Assembly (NCBI GenBank): GCA_012934845.2
Contig: WNNJ02003776.1
Location: 496,001-560,000 of the forward strand
DNA: 64,000 nucleotides
DNA from: Pomphorhynchus laevis
Lineage: Eukaryota; Acanthocephala; Palaeacanthocephala; Echinorhynchida; Pomphorhynchidae
Direction of reading: 5' to 3'
Shown: piece after piece, positions 52,791-64,000 of the stretch
How positions within the stretch are numbered: position 1 is the first letter of the stretch
Layout of the letters: each line of letters starts with the position of its first letter
Position numbers and translations under genes: made by a program
Notes under the pieces: model-generated
What the model was told of the DNA's origin: nothing
Database searches by the model: none
What the model saw: the letters and a program-made list of their open reading frames with translations, nothing else

Positions 52791-54838
52791 TTTTAAATCA
52801 GTTTAATTTTTTAAATTAAACTGATATACACAATTTTAATTTTTTATTGAGTTTTTATTATTAAAAACAAAGAAAATATTTTATTCAAATATTTTTAACC
52901 AAGAAAATATTTTCTTTTTATTAAACAAAGAAAATAAGTGAGCTTAGCATTACTTTAAATTATTTTTTACATTATTTTAAATTTATAAATAATATAAATA
53001 ATATAAATAACTCTGTTATTTCGCCCAGGATCGCGATGTCTGTAGTAGTTTGATTCGTGCATTGACTCCGCAACTTGACACCTGGACCAGTGGTTTACAG
53101 GAAAAATATTGTATATTGTTTGTTTTCCTTGTCATGAAATTGTTGTTGTAAATATAAATTGTATAAAATCCTTTCTAATTATTTATTATTAATTTTTATT
53201 TTTAATTTATAAATAATATGAAATACATATACTCAGTTAGCTTCTCTGATATTTTATAATATAAGTAAACATTGGATTGCTATGAAATATATAAAAATAA
53301 AATATATAATTACACATAATATTAAATAAAAATAAAATTATTTTAATAAAATATAATTTTAAATAAAATTATATTATCAACTTATATTACATGAAATTGA
53401 TATATATCTAAAATTGATATTATAAAATTGCTGGACGTATGATATTATAATTATTATTCATTTTCTAATAATAACATAAAATGATACTAATTAATATTTA
53501 ATAATATTAATTGATATTAAATTAACATTAAATGGCATGAAATAAAAAATATATTACAATATATATTCTAAACTTGATACTTTTTAGATATATTACGAAA
53601 TTGCTGGACATTAACAACAATCTTTAAATGTATTTCACTGCCTAACGAATCGTGTATATCAACTAAAGGTAAAATCTACATTTGGAACAATTTAACTGTA
53701 TTTTTATTTAGAACTAAATCTCTATCGAAGTAGATACATGCAAAGTAATCCACCGACATTAAATGTTGCCTTGCCAATAATAAATCTGTCAAATTGACTT
53801 CGCAGAGGAGAGAAAAAATTTTAATTAAGAGTTGGAAAAAAATAGTTGATTACAAACAAACAATAAAAAATGACAATACCATTATTTCGTAAACATATTT
53901 GTCTTTAGTAAAAACCACAATTTGTTTAAAATCAAACTTTGACACTTTTCGGGTTTCATTTTGTAGATAAATTTTAAAATATTAGAAAAATTAAAATGTT
54001 TAGCAACATGTTATGAACTTTTGATCATACTAAGAAAATCCTTATGCTATATAAATCAAAATGGATTATCTTCTATTTTGAATAAAATTATAAAAGCTAA
54101 TAAGAGTAATTAGTTCAAAAATAAATTTATATAATATAAAATTAATTTATTAAAAAAATCGAAAAAATATAAATCGATTACAGTCGCTATTAATATAACT
54201 AAAATTAATATAAAACAAGAGACAAGTCTTTTGAGCGTAACCAAGCTATATATTTTTTTTCTCATCTCACAAAACTATTTTATGAGATATTTTATTAACC
54301 TGTAAGGTCAACAGTGTAGAGATAAGTTTAATTACTAAAACATTAATTTTTTATAAACAAATAGCGTCATATTTTCTCAAATACTAACATAGATTGGGTC
54401 AAATTTTTAGTTTTAGACAAGATCATGATTTGAGACAGTCATGCAAAGTATCGAGTAATAAAGACGCATACATAAGGTAATTTCGATATTTGAAAAGTTT
54501 AATAAAATGTTTAAACGTGTATTATAACGATAATAAGTTGCATATTTGTACTTTTGTGTTTAAATACATATTTGTATTTTATGTAATTTACAATATAAAT
54601 CAACTAAATAATATTAAAATATTATATTTACGATATATAAATCAACAAAATATTATAAAATAATTTTAAACTCTTAAGCGAAAATGAAATTGCCATTATT
54701 TCGTAAACATATTTGTCTTTATTAAAAACCACAATTTGTTTAAATGCATATTTGTATTTTTCGTAATTTACAATATAAATCAACGAAATAATATAAAAAT
54801 ATTAAATTTACAATATATAAATCTCAATACAACTTTTT
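52791..54838. other. AT-rich region with decayed PLE relics
   Basis: A degraded tail terminus lies at 53218-53245 (ATACTCAGTTAGC). A duplicated segment of about 70 bp (ATTATTTCGTAAACATATTTG) occurs at 53881 and 54692, and ATATAAATCAAC-type thumb relics at 54590-54680. No host gene recognised. Confidence 0.5.
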
Positions 54839-55193
54839 AAATGAGCACGATCAGGAAAGTATAAATCTGAATGCTTTTTTATAACCTTCGTCGGGAAGCT
54901 CAACCCGGAATGCGCCTACCACAAATGCATAATGGCCTACAGTGAGGCGTTTCGACCTTAGTATACTCATCACTACAGGGTGGTCTCATCTTTGTGGCCC
55001 TACACTGCCTTAAGTACTGTCGAAGTTGTGTAGCTACAGGGGCACACTGATGAGACCACCCTGTAGTGATGAGTAGACTAAGGTCAAAACGCCTCATCGG
55101 AGGCTAGGCGTCTGTGGTAGGCGCATTCGGGGTTAAGCTTCCAGACGAAGGTTGTAAAAAATCATGCAGGTTTATACTTTCCTGTTCGTGTTA
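54839..55193. repeat. Fold-back element, arms about 150 bp, GC-rich core
   Basis: Arms 54839-54990 and 55043-55193 are imperfect reverse complements: CGAACAGGAAAGTATAAA at the outer end, and GATGAGACCACCCTGTAGTG at the inner end pairing with CACTACAGGGTGGTCTCATC. The core is much GC-richer than its surroundings. No coding sequence; likely a non-autonomous DNA element. Confidence 0.75.
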
Positions 55194-55339
55194 ATTAAAA
55201 AAAGTTGTATGAAATTCTTTCTTATTAATATAACGTCACCAGTAATTTTCAATATATAAATCAACAAAATATTATAAGAAGCGAAATTTTATATTTTTAA
55301 AATATAAAAGGCTAAAATTATAAGGCGAAATTATTTATA

Positions 55340-55499
55340 AACTATATGTTTTGTATAAGTATAAGATATACCAAATTTATAAGAGATAATCAATATCATT
55401 TAGTATAAGGTTCTAGATAATCAAATTTCATCAGAAATACGTCATTAGCATGTATTTAGCCCAGCTGCTATGTTTTGTCAAGGAATAGGAGCTAAAACA
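55340..55499 (+). mobile_element. PLE (Naiad-like) tail fragment
   Basis: Part of the structured segment (TTTCATCAGAAATACGTCAT, then GCTGCTATG and GATAGCATAG). It stops where the RTE-type fragment begins. Confidence 0.65.
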
Positions 55500-55710
55500 T
55501 GATAGCATAGGAGATCCTCTCTTTTGACAAGAGAATATCTACGCTGACTGACATTGAAGAAAATCTTGGTTGCTGTCTCCTTAATTCGATGGATATGCCT
55601 TCTCTTGTAGAAGTAGAGCTTTTAGAACGAACGGAAGAGCTCATTTCTTTGGAAGAGGTCATTGCTGCTGTTAAAAAACTTCGTAATGGCAAGTCTTCTG
55701 GAGTAGACTA
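55500..55710 (+). mobile_element. RTE-type LINE fragment, RT start
   Basis: It encodes LRLTDIEENLGCCL, then ERTEELISLEEVIAAVKKLR, then NGKSSGVD, RT motif 0/1 of RTE-like elements. A related piece lies at 57000-57220 on the other strand. Confidence 0.7.
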
Positions 55711-56162
55711 GCAGAAAATAGTAAAATATATAAATCAACACAATAATATAAAGAATAAATTTAAACTCTTAAGTGGCAAATTTTTATGGATGGATAATAA
55801 ATAATATACTTTGTATTAGAATAAAATACTAGATAGTTTTATTAGAGGATATACGTAATTAGCATGTATTTAGCCCCGCTGATATGTTGGGTAGAGGAGT
55901 TAGGTGCCGAAACCTGATAGCGTAGCAGTTCCTCCTGATGACCTCTAATCCTTATTCTGATAAGTTTGTTATTCATTAGTCAATTCATACAAATTGATGT
56001 CTATTTTAAATATCAATTTTTTATTTTAACTTGATTTAAATTATAAAAAATCTTATAACAATTATTTATTTTATTATTTAATTTTTAAATTTTGATTTAG
56101 CATTATTATGTTTTGTTTATTTTATAATTATATTAAATACGTAGACTCTGTTAGCTGATTTG
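55711..56162 (+). mobile_element. PLE (Naiad-like) copy, thumb end and complete tail
   Basis: The coding end (QHNNIKNKFKLLSGKFLWMD) is followed by a stop, the structured segment at 55841-55942 and the terminus ACGTAGACTCTGTTAGCTGA at 56139-56158. It lies between two RTE-type pieces and so may have inserted into an RTE element. Confidence 0.8.
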
Positions 56163-56640
56163 ATTCGTTATGGTCTGGGAATAACGGATCATATCTTAAC
56201 TCTATCAACTATTCTCGAGCGCAACTGGAAATACGATCAACCAGTCTACATGTGTTCTGTTGATTTGGAGAAGGCGTTCGTCCGGATATCGCACTACCTC
56301 CGTGTAGCTGTGGCCTCTTTGAACGAACTAAGTATGAGTTGTGTTCGTGCTTTAGGCAGGAAGTCTGAGTCGTTTATTTTAGACGCTGGGCTCCGCCAGG
56401 GCTGTTTACTTTTGTTTCCTATTTACTTGGATAAAATTTCGACACGGGCCGCTTTGTAGGAATCTGATCTTCAGTTTGGTCCCAACATGTACCATATTTG
56501 CTTTACGCAGACGATGCTGTCTTTTTGACTTCCAATATTGATAACCTACAATGCTTGCAGGCTCGATTAAGAGAAATTTCGAATTACCGATATGGAAGCT
56601 AGCAAATCCAAAACTGTCTTGATGTGCTCTCTTTGGAACA
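56163..56640 (+). mobile_element. RTE-type LINE fragment, RT palm
   Basis: It encodes GITDHILTLSTILERNWKYD, QPVYMCSVDLEKAFVRI, then ESFILDAGLRQGCLLLFPIY and later a degraded FADD region (CFTQTMLSF). These are the fingers and palm of an RTE-like RT. Frames are broken after 56460. Confidence 0.75.
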
Positions 56641-56999
56641 AGGTAGCATCATCGATATGAATTGGTGATAAGGTCTTTTCCAACGTGGAAGAGTGATTGT
56701 AGGAATAATAAGGAGATTGATAGACATATCATCTTTGTTTTCGCTGACTACCTTGTCTTGTAGCCTCCAATACTGGAAGATAACCTCCAACTCTGTGAAG
56801 ACAGCGCAGTAATGGGTTCTTTGCGTCAATCAGTTGTGGTAAAGAGAAAGCAAAAGAAATTGAAAACAAATTGAAAACAAACCAGTTTTGGCTTATTTCG
56901 TACAAAGAAAGATAATATTATATCTTCTACTATTATATCTTCATACATGAAAGAAAGTATTTGAAATTTCAAAACAAATTAAAAGTTTCGCCTCCAGGA

Positions 57000-57220
57000 G
57001 AAGCCTACAATGTCGAGAGTCTTTAAAGCTTCAGGTAGAATCTCATCTACGCCAGAAGACTTGTCATTATCAAGTATCTTAACAACATCAATGATCTATT
57101 CCAAAGAGATGAGCACTTCCATTGACTCTAAATGCTCTACTTCTACAAGAGAAGGCATATCCACCGGATTAAAACGACTCCTAAAATGCTCTTTACAGCA
57201 ATCAAGAATGTTTTCAATCT
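57000..57220 (-). mobile_element. RTE-type LINE fragment, RT start
   Basis: Minus-strand ENILDCCKEHFRSRFNPVDM, then HLESMEVLISLE and KSSGVDEILPEALKTLDIVG. Same region as 55500-55710 but a different copy, in the opposite orientation. Confidence 0.65.
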
Positions 57221-57339
57221 GTAAATAATACCAGACAAATATTCCAGACAAAAATTCTTATTTAATAAAGTTTTAAAAGCAAATTTTCAATAACTAACTG
57301 TTAGCATCGTCAGACTTAATACAAAATTTGGAATAGTTG

Positions 57340-57590
57340 CTTATTACAAGTTACTGTTCAATAATGGATAAGAAGGGTATAAAGGTTGAATCAGATAATA
57401 AACATATACCTATATTATATTGGAATTCAAAATTACGTAAAAATCCAATAAAACCTATGTTCATATGTAGTGCTTTTAAATGTACATTAAAACCACTTTC
57501 TGTTTATATGAATAAAATACTTAAAGTAATTAAAGCACACTTTAAAAATATTATCAACACAATAATATTAAAAATAAATTTAAAATAATT
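57340..57590 (+). mobile_element. PLE (Naiad-like) fragment, RT N-terminal region
   Basis: CSIMDKKGIKVESDNKHIPI, then LYWNSKLRKNPIKPMFICSA. Truncated on both sides. Confidence 0.75.
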
Positions 57591-57639
57591 ATATCATATA
57601 ATGATTATAATGATCATATATAATGATCATATATATTAT

Positions 57640-58540
57640 ATCAGTATATCATAATAAAGCTTTTTGTATACGAAGACAAAGTTATTACTAGCTTTATCAA
57701 TAGTTGTTATTAAACAGTTATCCGTTAATTTGGTAAGTTCTGTATACATATCTTTATTGATGATGAAAGATGTAACTATAATGACTTAAATGTAAACGCA
57801 ACATATTACAGTACTGATTTTAGTTTAGAAACAATAATCGCAAGTCAATGTTCAGTATTGAATAAAAAGCATATAAAGGTTGAATCAGATAATAAAACTA
57901 TACCCATATTATATTGTAATTCAAAATTACAATAAAATCCAATAAAACCTAGGTGTATGTGTAGTGCTTTTAAATGTACATTAAAACCGCTTTCTGTCTA
58001 TATGAATAAAATACTTAAAGTAACTTAAGCACACTTCAAGAAATATGGTAAGGTAATCGAAATTAATAGAATCCTTAAATATTTTGATAAATCAAAATTA
58101 TTTAAAAGTAGGGACATCTATATTTATACAAATAAAAAAGTTTTCCAATATGTTTCGATACATTGATGAGATATGTGTATTTAACTCTAATATTTTTATT
58201 CAATTAGTGAAAAAACAATAGAATTAAATGTCCGCTTATCTCAGCTTCATGTTGCTAAGATGCAAAAGTTAAAATATTAAATATTTTGATAAATCCAATT
58301 ATTTAAAAGTAGGGACATCTATATTTAGACAAATAATAGGTCTTCCAATGGGAGGCAATAGTACCCGAATTATAACTGACTTATTTTTTAGCTTTATAGA
58401 ATGTGAATTTGTTCATAACTGTATAAAAAACAAATCTATCTGTTTCAAAATCAAATCTAAATTACATAAAGATATGAAATGTTTCGATACATTGAAGATA
58501 TATGTGTATTTAACTCTTATATATTTTATTCAATAAAATA
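57640..58540. mobile_element. PLE (Naiad-like) fragments in mixed orientation
   Basis: 57640-57765 is in minus orientation (the KASNNFV region). 57766-58215 is plus, running from motif 1-2 to YIDEICVF with internal gaps, and 58265-58540 is plus with a second copy of the palm (MGGNSTRIITDLFFSFIECE). Such mixed tandem and inverted pieces are typical of PLEs. Broken. Confidence 0.7.
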
Positions 58541-59140
58541 TTTAAAGTAATTACTTTGAGATAAAATAATTAAAGTAATTTTGGATAAAATACTATAAGT
58601 AATTTAGGATAAAATACTTCAAGTAATTAAAGCACATCAAATCAGTTAAAGAACACTACAAGAAATATTGTAGGGTAATCGAATAAGGAAAAATAACAAT
58701 CGAAATTTATACACAATATACAACAACAAAAGAAAAGAAGAAAGTATTAAAATTACAATTAATAAATTAAACAGATAAAATTCTTAAATTTAGAACCAAA
58801 CAAATTTTAATTGCAATAACAATTGATAACCAAAAAAGAAAATTTTTTATTTAAAATTAATGAAGCCTATTTACAAATATAAACACACTTTATATTTATT
58901 GGAGCATCATAGGATATTGATATCGGGAGATGACCGAACAACAAAATCACTCCGATGACTCCAACGACGGATTAGTAATCACAAATACATGTTTTCTTTC
59001 AGTGGCGATGTTGGAGCTCAAAGGATATCGTAAACGGGAGATAACTGAACAAAGAAAATCAAGACAATGAAAATGACAAGCAACAAATTAACAAAATATA
59101 AATCTGGAGCGATGAACAATGATCAACTCATCACTGACCA
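58541..59140. other. AT-rich spacer
   Basis: Short repeats of GATAAAATA.TTAAAGTAAT near 58540-58640. No gene was seen. Confidence 0.4.
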
Positions 59141-59149
59141 TATGAGTGT

Positions 59150-60230
59150 TCATTGTCGGGTGGCGTGTGACCGGGCAGTTGTACGGAGTCAGCGAAAAAG
59201 GCTTCAGCATCCAAAGCGGACAAGCCTTTATGTAGGAACGTATAATGTCATATCCCTGGTAGGGAAGGAACCGTAATTACTTTAGAGATGGTTCGCTTAA
59301 GTCTAGAAATAGTCGATGTGACTTCTCTTCACTTTTCTTGAACTGCAACTAAATTTTTGGATCAAGATTAGAGAATTAACTATTCAGGAGTTATTAACAA
59401 AACCCGACGCAGGCGGGTATAGGGATACTTACAAGTCTCGGGTTATCGTTCGTGGTAGAATGGCTTAACCCAGTCAATAAAAGGCTGGCGTCTCTAAGAC
59501 TTTTAGGCAAAGAGGGAAAGAAGGTAACTCTTATGTGTATGCTCCTAACATTATCTCGTAATATGCAGTCTTCGTGAAAGATCTTCAGGCTCTGCTTGAT
59601 AGTACTCCTTTGGGAAATTCATTCGTTTAATTGGATGATTTCAATGTTCATGTTGGTAGCGAGAATAACACTTGATAGAGAACACTTGAATAACACTTGA
59701 GAGGAAAAATGGACTCTCTGATATGAATGTGATTGGTGTTGAATTATTAAACTTTTGTTCTAGTAACAATTTGTGCATAATAAACATAATGTTTGAACAT
59801 ATTGAGACCCGTAGATGCACATGGCATTAGGATTCTCTCAATCAAAGATCGATGATCGATTGTGTAATCTTTCATCTGATCTGCGACGTTATTTTCTAAA
59901 CACTCGGGTGGAGGAAAGGGCTGATTTGTCAACCGGTCACTACCTTGCAGTTAGTAAACTTCGATGACCGGACCGGTGCTAGACAAGCATGGTAAACCCA
60001 AACGCTATGTGATGGCATGCTGGGAGCGTCTAGCAGATGTTTCTGTCAAAGAACGTTTTTCTGGCTACATCTGGGAAAACTTCTCTCGATTGCCAGAACA
60101 GGTAAAGATCATTAATCAGGGATTGGAGATGTTCTATTTCTTGATTGTCAAAGCAACTGTGAAAAGTTGTGGCTCGAAGGCATTAGGTGCTTGTCGCGGA
60201 GGAAATACTCGAACAGCTTGGTTTCACTAT
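59150..60230 (+). mobile_element. RTE-type LINE fragment, endonuclease and linker
   Basis: Pieces in order: SLYVGTYNVISLVGKEP (start of the AP endonuclease), AGIGILTSLGLSFVVEWLNP, a decayed GDFN region (LDDFNVHVGSEN-like at about 59630), NVIGVELLNFCSSNNLCIIN, MFEHIETRRCTWH, then the post-nuclease linker (YVMACWERLADVSVKERFSG). Many frame changes. It may be the 5' part of the element whose RT pieces lie at 55500-57220, or another copy. Confidence 0.75.
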
Positions 60231-60365
60231 CATACCCTTTTTATTCAATATTGAACAGTGACTTGAGATAATTGTTTCTAAACTAAAATAACTTCGTTTA
60301 TATGTTGTGTTTATATTTAAATCATTATAATTTACCTCTTTTATCAGTATATCATAATAAAGCTT
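60231..60365 (-). mobile_element. PLE (Naiad-like) fragment, short
   Basis: A minus-strand piece of the motif 1 region (SLETIITS..CSI and ILMKEVN-like). About 130 bp. Confidence 0.6.
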
Positions 60366-60516
60366 TATAAATACTTCTTTAATAAAGCTTTATTTTTAAA
60401 AATAAATGTTAAATTTTATTTTGACTTAAAAATCCAAGTATAAAAATGTATGTAAAGCAGATAATTTACCTGAATACATTAATAAAAATACGTATTTTAC
60501 TCATTTTTTGTTTCAG

Positions 60517-60722
60517 TTGTAGCATTGTGTAATAAAGAACCGAGGAAAGAATATAAAGGAATTAAGGAATATGATAACAGAGGATATGTAAAATGTGCTG
60601 ATAAGTCAATACACTATTGTAAAGGCAGCTTGCGTTTCAACGACAAACACTCGATATGTGATTTAAAGGTGTTTTATGAACATCCAAATAATCTTCCAGT
60701 TTTGTTGCGCCCCTTCGCATAA
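60517..60722 (+). CDS. Candidate terminal exon, Cys-containing, unknown product
   Basis: After a strong acceptor (ACTCATTTTTTGTTTCAG) the frame opens in phase 1 and encodes VALCNKEPRKEYKGIKEYDN, then RGYVKCADKSIHYCKGSLRF and a tail ending LLRPFA before TAA. Four cysteines suggest an extracellular domain. An AATAAA lies at 60968-60973, about 250 bases past the stop. The phase matches the candidate exons at 27175-38746, so it could be the end of the same gene, but the 22-kb gap makes this a guess. Confidence 0.4.
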
Positions 60723-60967
60723 TGACAGTAGCATTGTGTTCGATAATAACATGTGATTTTAGTTAGAAATTTAGATTAGTGTACAAATTATTATTAATAA
60801 TATAGTTAAGTTGCATTAATAATTATACTCTCTTTATATATTTATTAATCTGGATAATAAAATTTGATTATTGAATCCTAAATAATTACATAAGATTTTA
60901 TATAATTTATATTTATATAAATTCAGAAAATATATGTGTATTGACTAATTTGTCTCGTGTGTCGTTG

Positions 60968-60973
60968 AATAAA
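60968..60973 (+). terminator. Possible polyadenylation signal AATAAA
   Basis: A canonical hexamer downstream of the candidate terminal exon. AT-rich sequence makes chance matches common. Confidence 0.3.
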
Positions 60974-61494
60974 GGAGAAAAATTCAATATGTATATATTG
61001 AATCTACGTATTACTGAGTCTACGTATATATACTGAGTCTACGTATTTATAAGATACTTTTATTATAAATAAAGATAATTAATTATAAATAATAAATAAT
61101 TTAATAAATCTTTGTACTTGAATTCTTGTCTTTCTTTATATTAGTTAATGATGGTTTTATCGACATGATATATAAATATTTTTGTATATTATCGCAAGCT
61201 TTCAACACACAGTATCTTTTTCAAGTGACAGTAAAAACAAAAATGACCACTATTTATACCAGCGATTATAACACTATTAGTAGAAAATATCATTAGTAGT
61301 CGCTGGTGATAATGTTGCATTCAAGATATACTCATGCAATATACTCATGCAATATATTCATGCAATATACTCATGCAAAAAGGTTAAATCATTACAATCT
61401 CTTTGCATGACATATTTTTCTTTAACATATAACTCACGTCAATAAAACCATCATTAACTAATAATTTATATTTATATAACGATAAAATTTATAA
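60974..61494. other. Spacer with short repeats
   Basis: The PLE terminal word ACTGAGTCTACGTAT is repeated at 61012-61042. CTTTTTCAAGTGACAG and CAAGCTTTCAAC at about 61196-61225 resemble the inner arm of the inverted repeat at 51783. A 13-bp tandem repeat (ATACTCATGCAAT, about 4 copies) spans 61325-61379. Confidence 0.55.
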
Positions 61495-61700
61495 CTAAAA
61501 TTTAAAATAAAAATCTATTTTTATGAATTGACTAATACGATGTATTCGAATAAGGATTAGAGGTCATCAAGTGAAACTGCTATGTTATCAGGTTTTGGCC
61601 CTTATTCCTCTACCCAACAAAGCAGCGGGGCCAAATACATGCTTATGATGTATATCCTCTGATGAAATTTGAATATCTAGTATCCTATTCTAATACAAAG
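61495..61700 (-). mobile_element. PLE (Naiad-like) tail with structured segment
   Basis: The structured segment lies at 61564-61666 on the minus strand, including CTGCTTTG/CATAGCAG and GGCCC/GGGCC pairings. The outer terminus is missing. A related relic of the tail lies at 61960-62040. Confidence 0.7.
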
Positions 61701-62292
61701 CAAATTGTTTATTATCTTTCTATATAATTTTTCGTATAATAGTCTAAATTTAATTTTTATAATATTTTTTTGATCTATATATTGTGAATTTTATATTTTA
61801 ACAATATTTTGTTGATAATCTCAATTAAACTTGTTTGAAAATTAGCAGAAAAATAATGTCGTATCAATAATACATAAATTCAGTATTTTTGACAGAGTTT
61901 ATGTTACTGGGAAAACAAAGTAACGGTTTAATAATATGCAATGTATATTTATATCACGATAAAATGTAAAGTTAAAATTTAAAATAAAAGTCCATTTTTA
62001 TGGATCGACTTATAAATAATATACGATGTATCAGTCTAAAACATGGAAAATTTCGAGGATGGGCATGCATTCTCTGATAATGAACGATTCTAATCAGTTG
62101 TTTAGAAAAATCTAAAATCAAGTTTCCCATAAAAGTTTAAGATACTTTGTTTCAATATTGCTACAGTTTTACTTCATTTACAGAATGTTGGAAACATGTA
62201 AATGTATATAAACAAGTTCCTTACGATCATATACTTGTTTGGCAAAATTGAAGATATTTAAGTCATCCATGTCCTCGAATTTAGTAAATGTT

Positions 62293-62482
62293 AATTTATA
62301 GAAACAAAGGAAAATTAAAGACCAAAGGATTATTCAATATTTCAATGGCAACTGCCATCATCAGGAAAAGAAAATTTTTACAATTTTTTTGAACTGTAAA
62401 AATTTTCTTTTCCTGATGATGGCAGTTGCCATTGAAATAGTGGATAATCCTGTGATCTTTGATTTTCCTTTGTTCTATAAAT
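62293..62482. repeat. Inverted repeat, arms about 88 bp, hammerhead-like core
   Basis: Arms 62293-62382 and 62395-62482 are near-perfect reverse complements. The right arm has CTGATGA (62413-62419), the self-complementary TGGCAGTTGCCA, then TT and GAAA (62434-62437), that is, both catalytic boxes of a hammerhead with a stem II between. The left arm carries the same on the minus strand. Stem I is not clear. Most likely the paired ends of a PLE. Confidence 0.6.
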
Positions 62483-62609
62483 TTACAAAAAAAAATATTT
62501 TTGCACATACATTAACATATGTATATTAACATACACATTTGTTTTAAATAAATGATACAAAATCATTTATTTTTCAAATATATATTTTTGAACATTAATA
62601 TTTATTTTT

Positions 62610-63365
62610 GAACAGAAGCCTTATTCTTAACAAAACTAATATTGATGATAAATAAGGTGTATATCTAGATATGAACATTAAATTTACATTAACTAAAACT
62701 ACTATTAATTTATATCGTAAAGATGACATATTTAAATTTACAAGAAACATTTTTGCATGAGAATTCATGCATACCATATAATATAAAATATAATACATTA
62801 AATAATGAAATTTTAAAAATTGCAACAATATGTAATGATATTGGCTTTCTTCAAAATCATTTAAATAATTTAATAGATACATATTTTAAACTAGGTTACT
62901 ATAAAAATAACATCAAGCAGAAAATAGTAAAATATATAAATCAACACAACAATATAAAGAATAAATTTAAACTCTTAAGTGGCAAATTTTTATGGATGGA
63001 TAATAAATAATATACTTTGCATTAGAATAAGATACTAGATAGTTATTTCAGAGGAAATACATCATTAGCATGTATTTGGCCCCGCTGCTATGTTGGGTAG
63101 CGGAGCTAGGGACCGAAACCTGATAGCTTAGCAGTTCTTCCTGATGACCTCTAATCCTCATTCTGATGCAACGTCTGTTATTTATTAGTCAATTCATAAA
63201 AATTGATTTATTTTTAATTTCAGTTTATAATCTATGTTGATATAAATTATATAAAATCTTATAACAATTATTTATTATTAATTAATTTGTTATTATTTAA
63301 CTATTTAACTTTTATTTTGCATTATTTTTAATTTGCAATATAAAATACGTAGACTCAGTTAGCTT
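62610..63365 (+). mobile_element. PLE (Naiad-like) copy, 3' part with complete tail
   Basis: Thumb coding sequence (CNDIGFLQNHLNNLIDTYFK, ending FLWMDNK at 63007), then the structured segment at 63047-63147 and the terminus ACGTAGACTCAGTTAGCT at 63345-63362. The mirror image of the copy at 1525-2250. 5'-truncated. Confidence 0.8.
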
Positions 63366-64000
63366 ATTTAATTTTTAAATATTTATTTTTGAACAGAAGC
63401 TTAAAAATAAGTGATGTTAAGCGACTTGCTTAATCTTTAATTTTGTTCAATCTATTAGTTTTTACTAATTATTTAATTTAAGGAAAGGGCCCAAGAGGAA
63501 TAGTTACTACTAAAGGCTAAGGTTATTACATTAAGAGTAACTACTTAAGAGCTAAAGTTTTTGAGGACACAATTCTATTTATAATTCTTCATTATAAAAA
63601 ATTCATTGAACTTGCTCGAAAATTAGCAGAAAATAATAATCTCGTATCAATAATACACAAGTTTCAGAATTTTTGACAGAGATTATATTACCTGGAAAAT
63701 AAAGTTCACATGTCAATAACAACTTGTCAGTAGAACAAGTTGAAGTAAAATTTGTACAATATAAAATAATTGTGCTCTTATTTTTTGATGACAGCAAGCG
63801 AAATATAAAAGATATTGCTTATTGATTCTGCTCTAAAATTCAAATTTCGACAAAGTGGACCAATTATTGAATTCTGATTACTAATAGATGATTTACACAC
63901 AAGAAATAGTTCTTGAAAGTTATTTTACACAGCATCTTCATGAATTTGAACACACTATCAATATGGGCTAATAATATTATTATTAAGTGTGGTATAAAAA
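63366..64000. other. Spacer at right edge
   Basis: The purine-rich word GGAAAGGGCCCAAGAGGAAT at 63482 stands out, otherwise AT-rich. GAAAATTAGCAGAAAATAAT near 63617 repeats a segment at about 61835. No gene was seen. Confidence 0.4.

Overview
The window is AT-rich eukaryotic DNA with the character of an invertebrate animal genome: large introns, ubiquilin and frizzled-type domains in the host sequence, and a dense mix of animal retroelements. The phylum cannot be fixed from the sequence. Most of the 64 kb is nested, decaying retrotransposons in long AT-rich spacers. Host coding sequence is sparse.

Host sequence. A minus-strand reading frame runs off the left edge (1-378). Four plus-strand candidate exons (27175-27429, 30933-31115, 32575-32679, 38486-38746) have acceptor and donor sites and all start and end in phase 1; the first and last each encode a frizzled-like cysteine-rich block. 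A candidate terminal exon lies at 60517-60722. Two broken copies of the 3' part of a ubiquilin gene lie at 28242-29396 (+) and 2416-2593 (-).

Penelope-like elements (PLEs). The commonest repeat is a PLE with the GIY-YIG nuclease N-terminal to the reverse transcriptase (nuclease at 33592-34372, linker, CxC motif and RT at 49316-51395), the order known from the Naiad group. About twenty pieces lie across the window. Its 3' tail ends in a conserved terminus (ACGTAGACTCAGTTAGCTGA) and holds a conserved region of about 100 nt that can fold as a pseudoknot. At least two other PLE lineages occur: one forms a large inverted dimer at 20727-26675 with hammerhead-like motifs near both outer ends, another is an RT piece at 3300-3850.

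Nesting. (1) 4495-12230: a PLE copy split by a CR1/L2-type LINE (minus), itself split by a second LINE (plus, 7262-9245). (2) 20727-26675: the PLE inverted dimer, split in its right arm by a Jockey/I-type LINE (22561-26385) and in its left arm by a PLE tail. (3) 40621-49310: a PLE copy split by a LINE with a GDPLGPALF-like RT (41044-48889), itself split by a Ty3/gypsy element with matching 192-bp LTRs (42031-46580) that looks whole.

Other items. A long open frame at 18364-20325 (-) joins the C-terminal domain of a LINE to about 420 residues of Asn/Ser/Asp/His-rich sequence. Several fold-back repeats occur (2833-3081, 16434-16638, 18110-18299, 51783-51965, 54839-55193, 62293-62482). There are RTE-type LINE scraps at 35618-35750 and 55500-60230 and a 17-bp minisatellite at 37278-37453. 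I see no tRNA, rRNA or CRISPR array.
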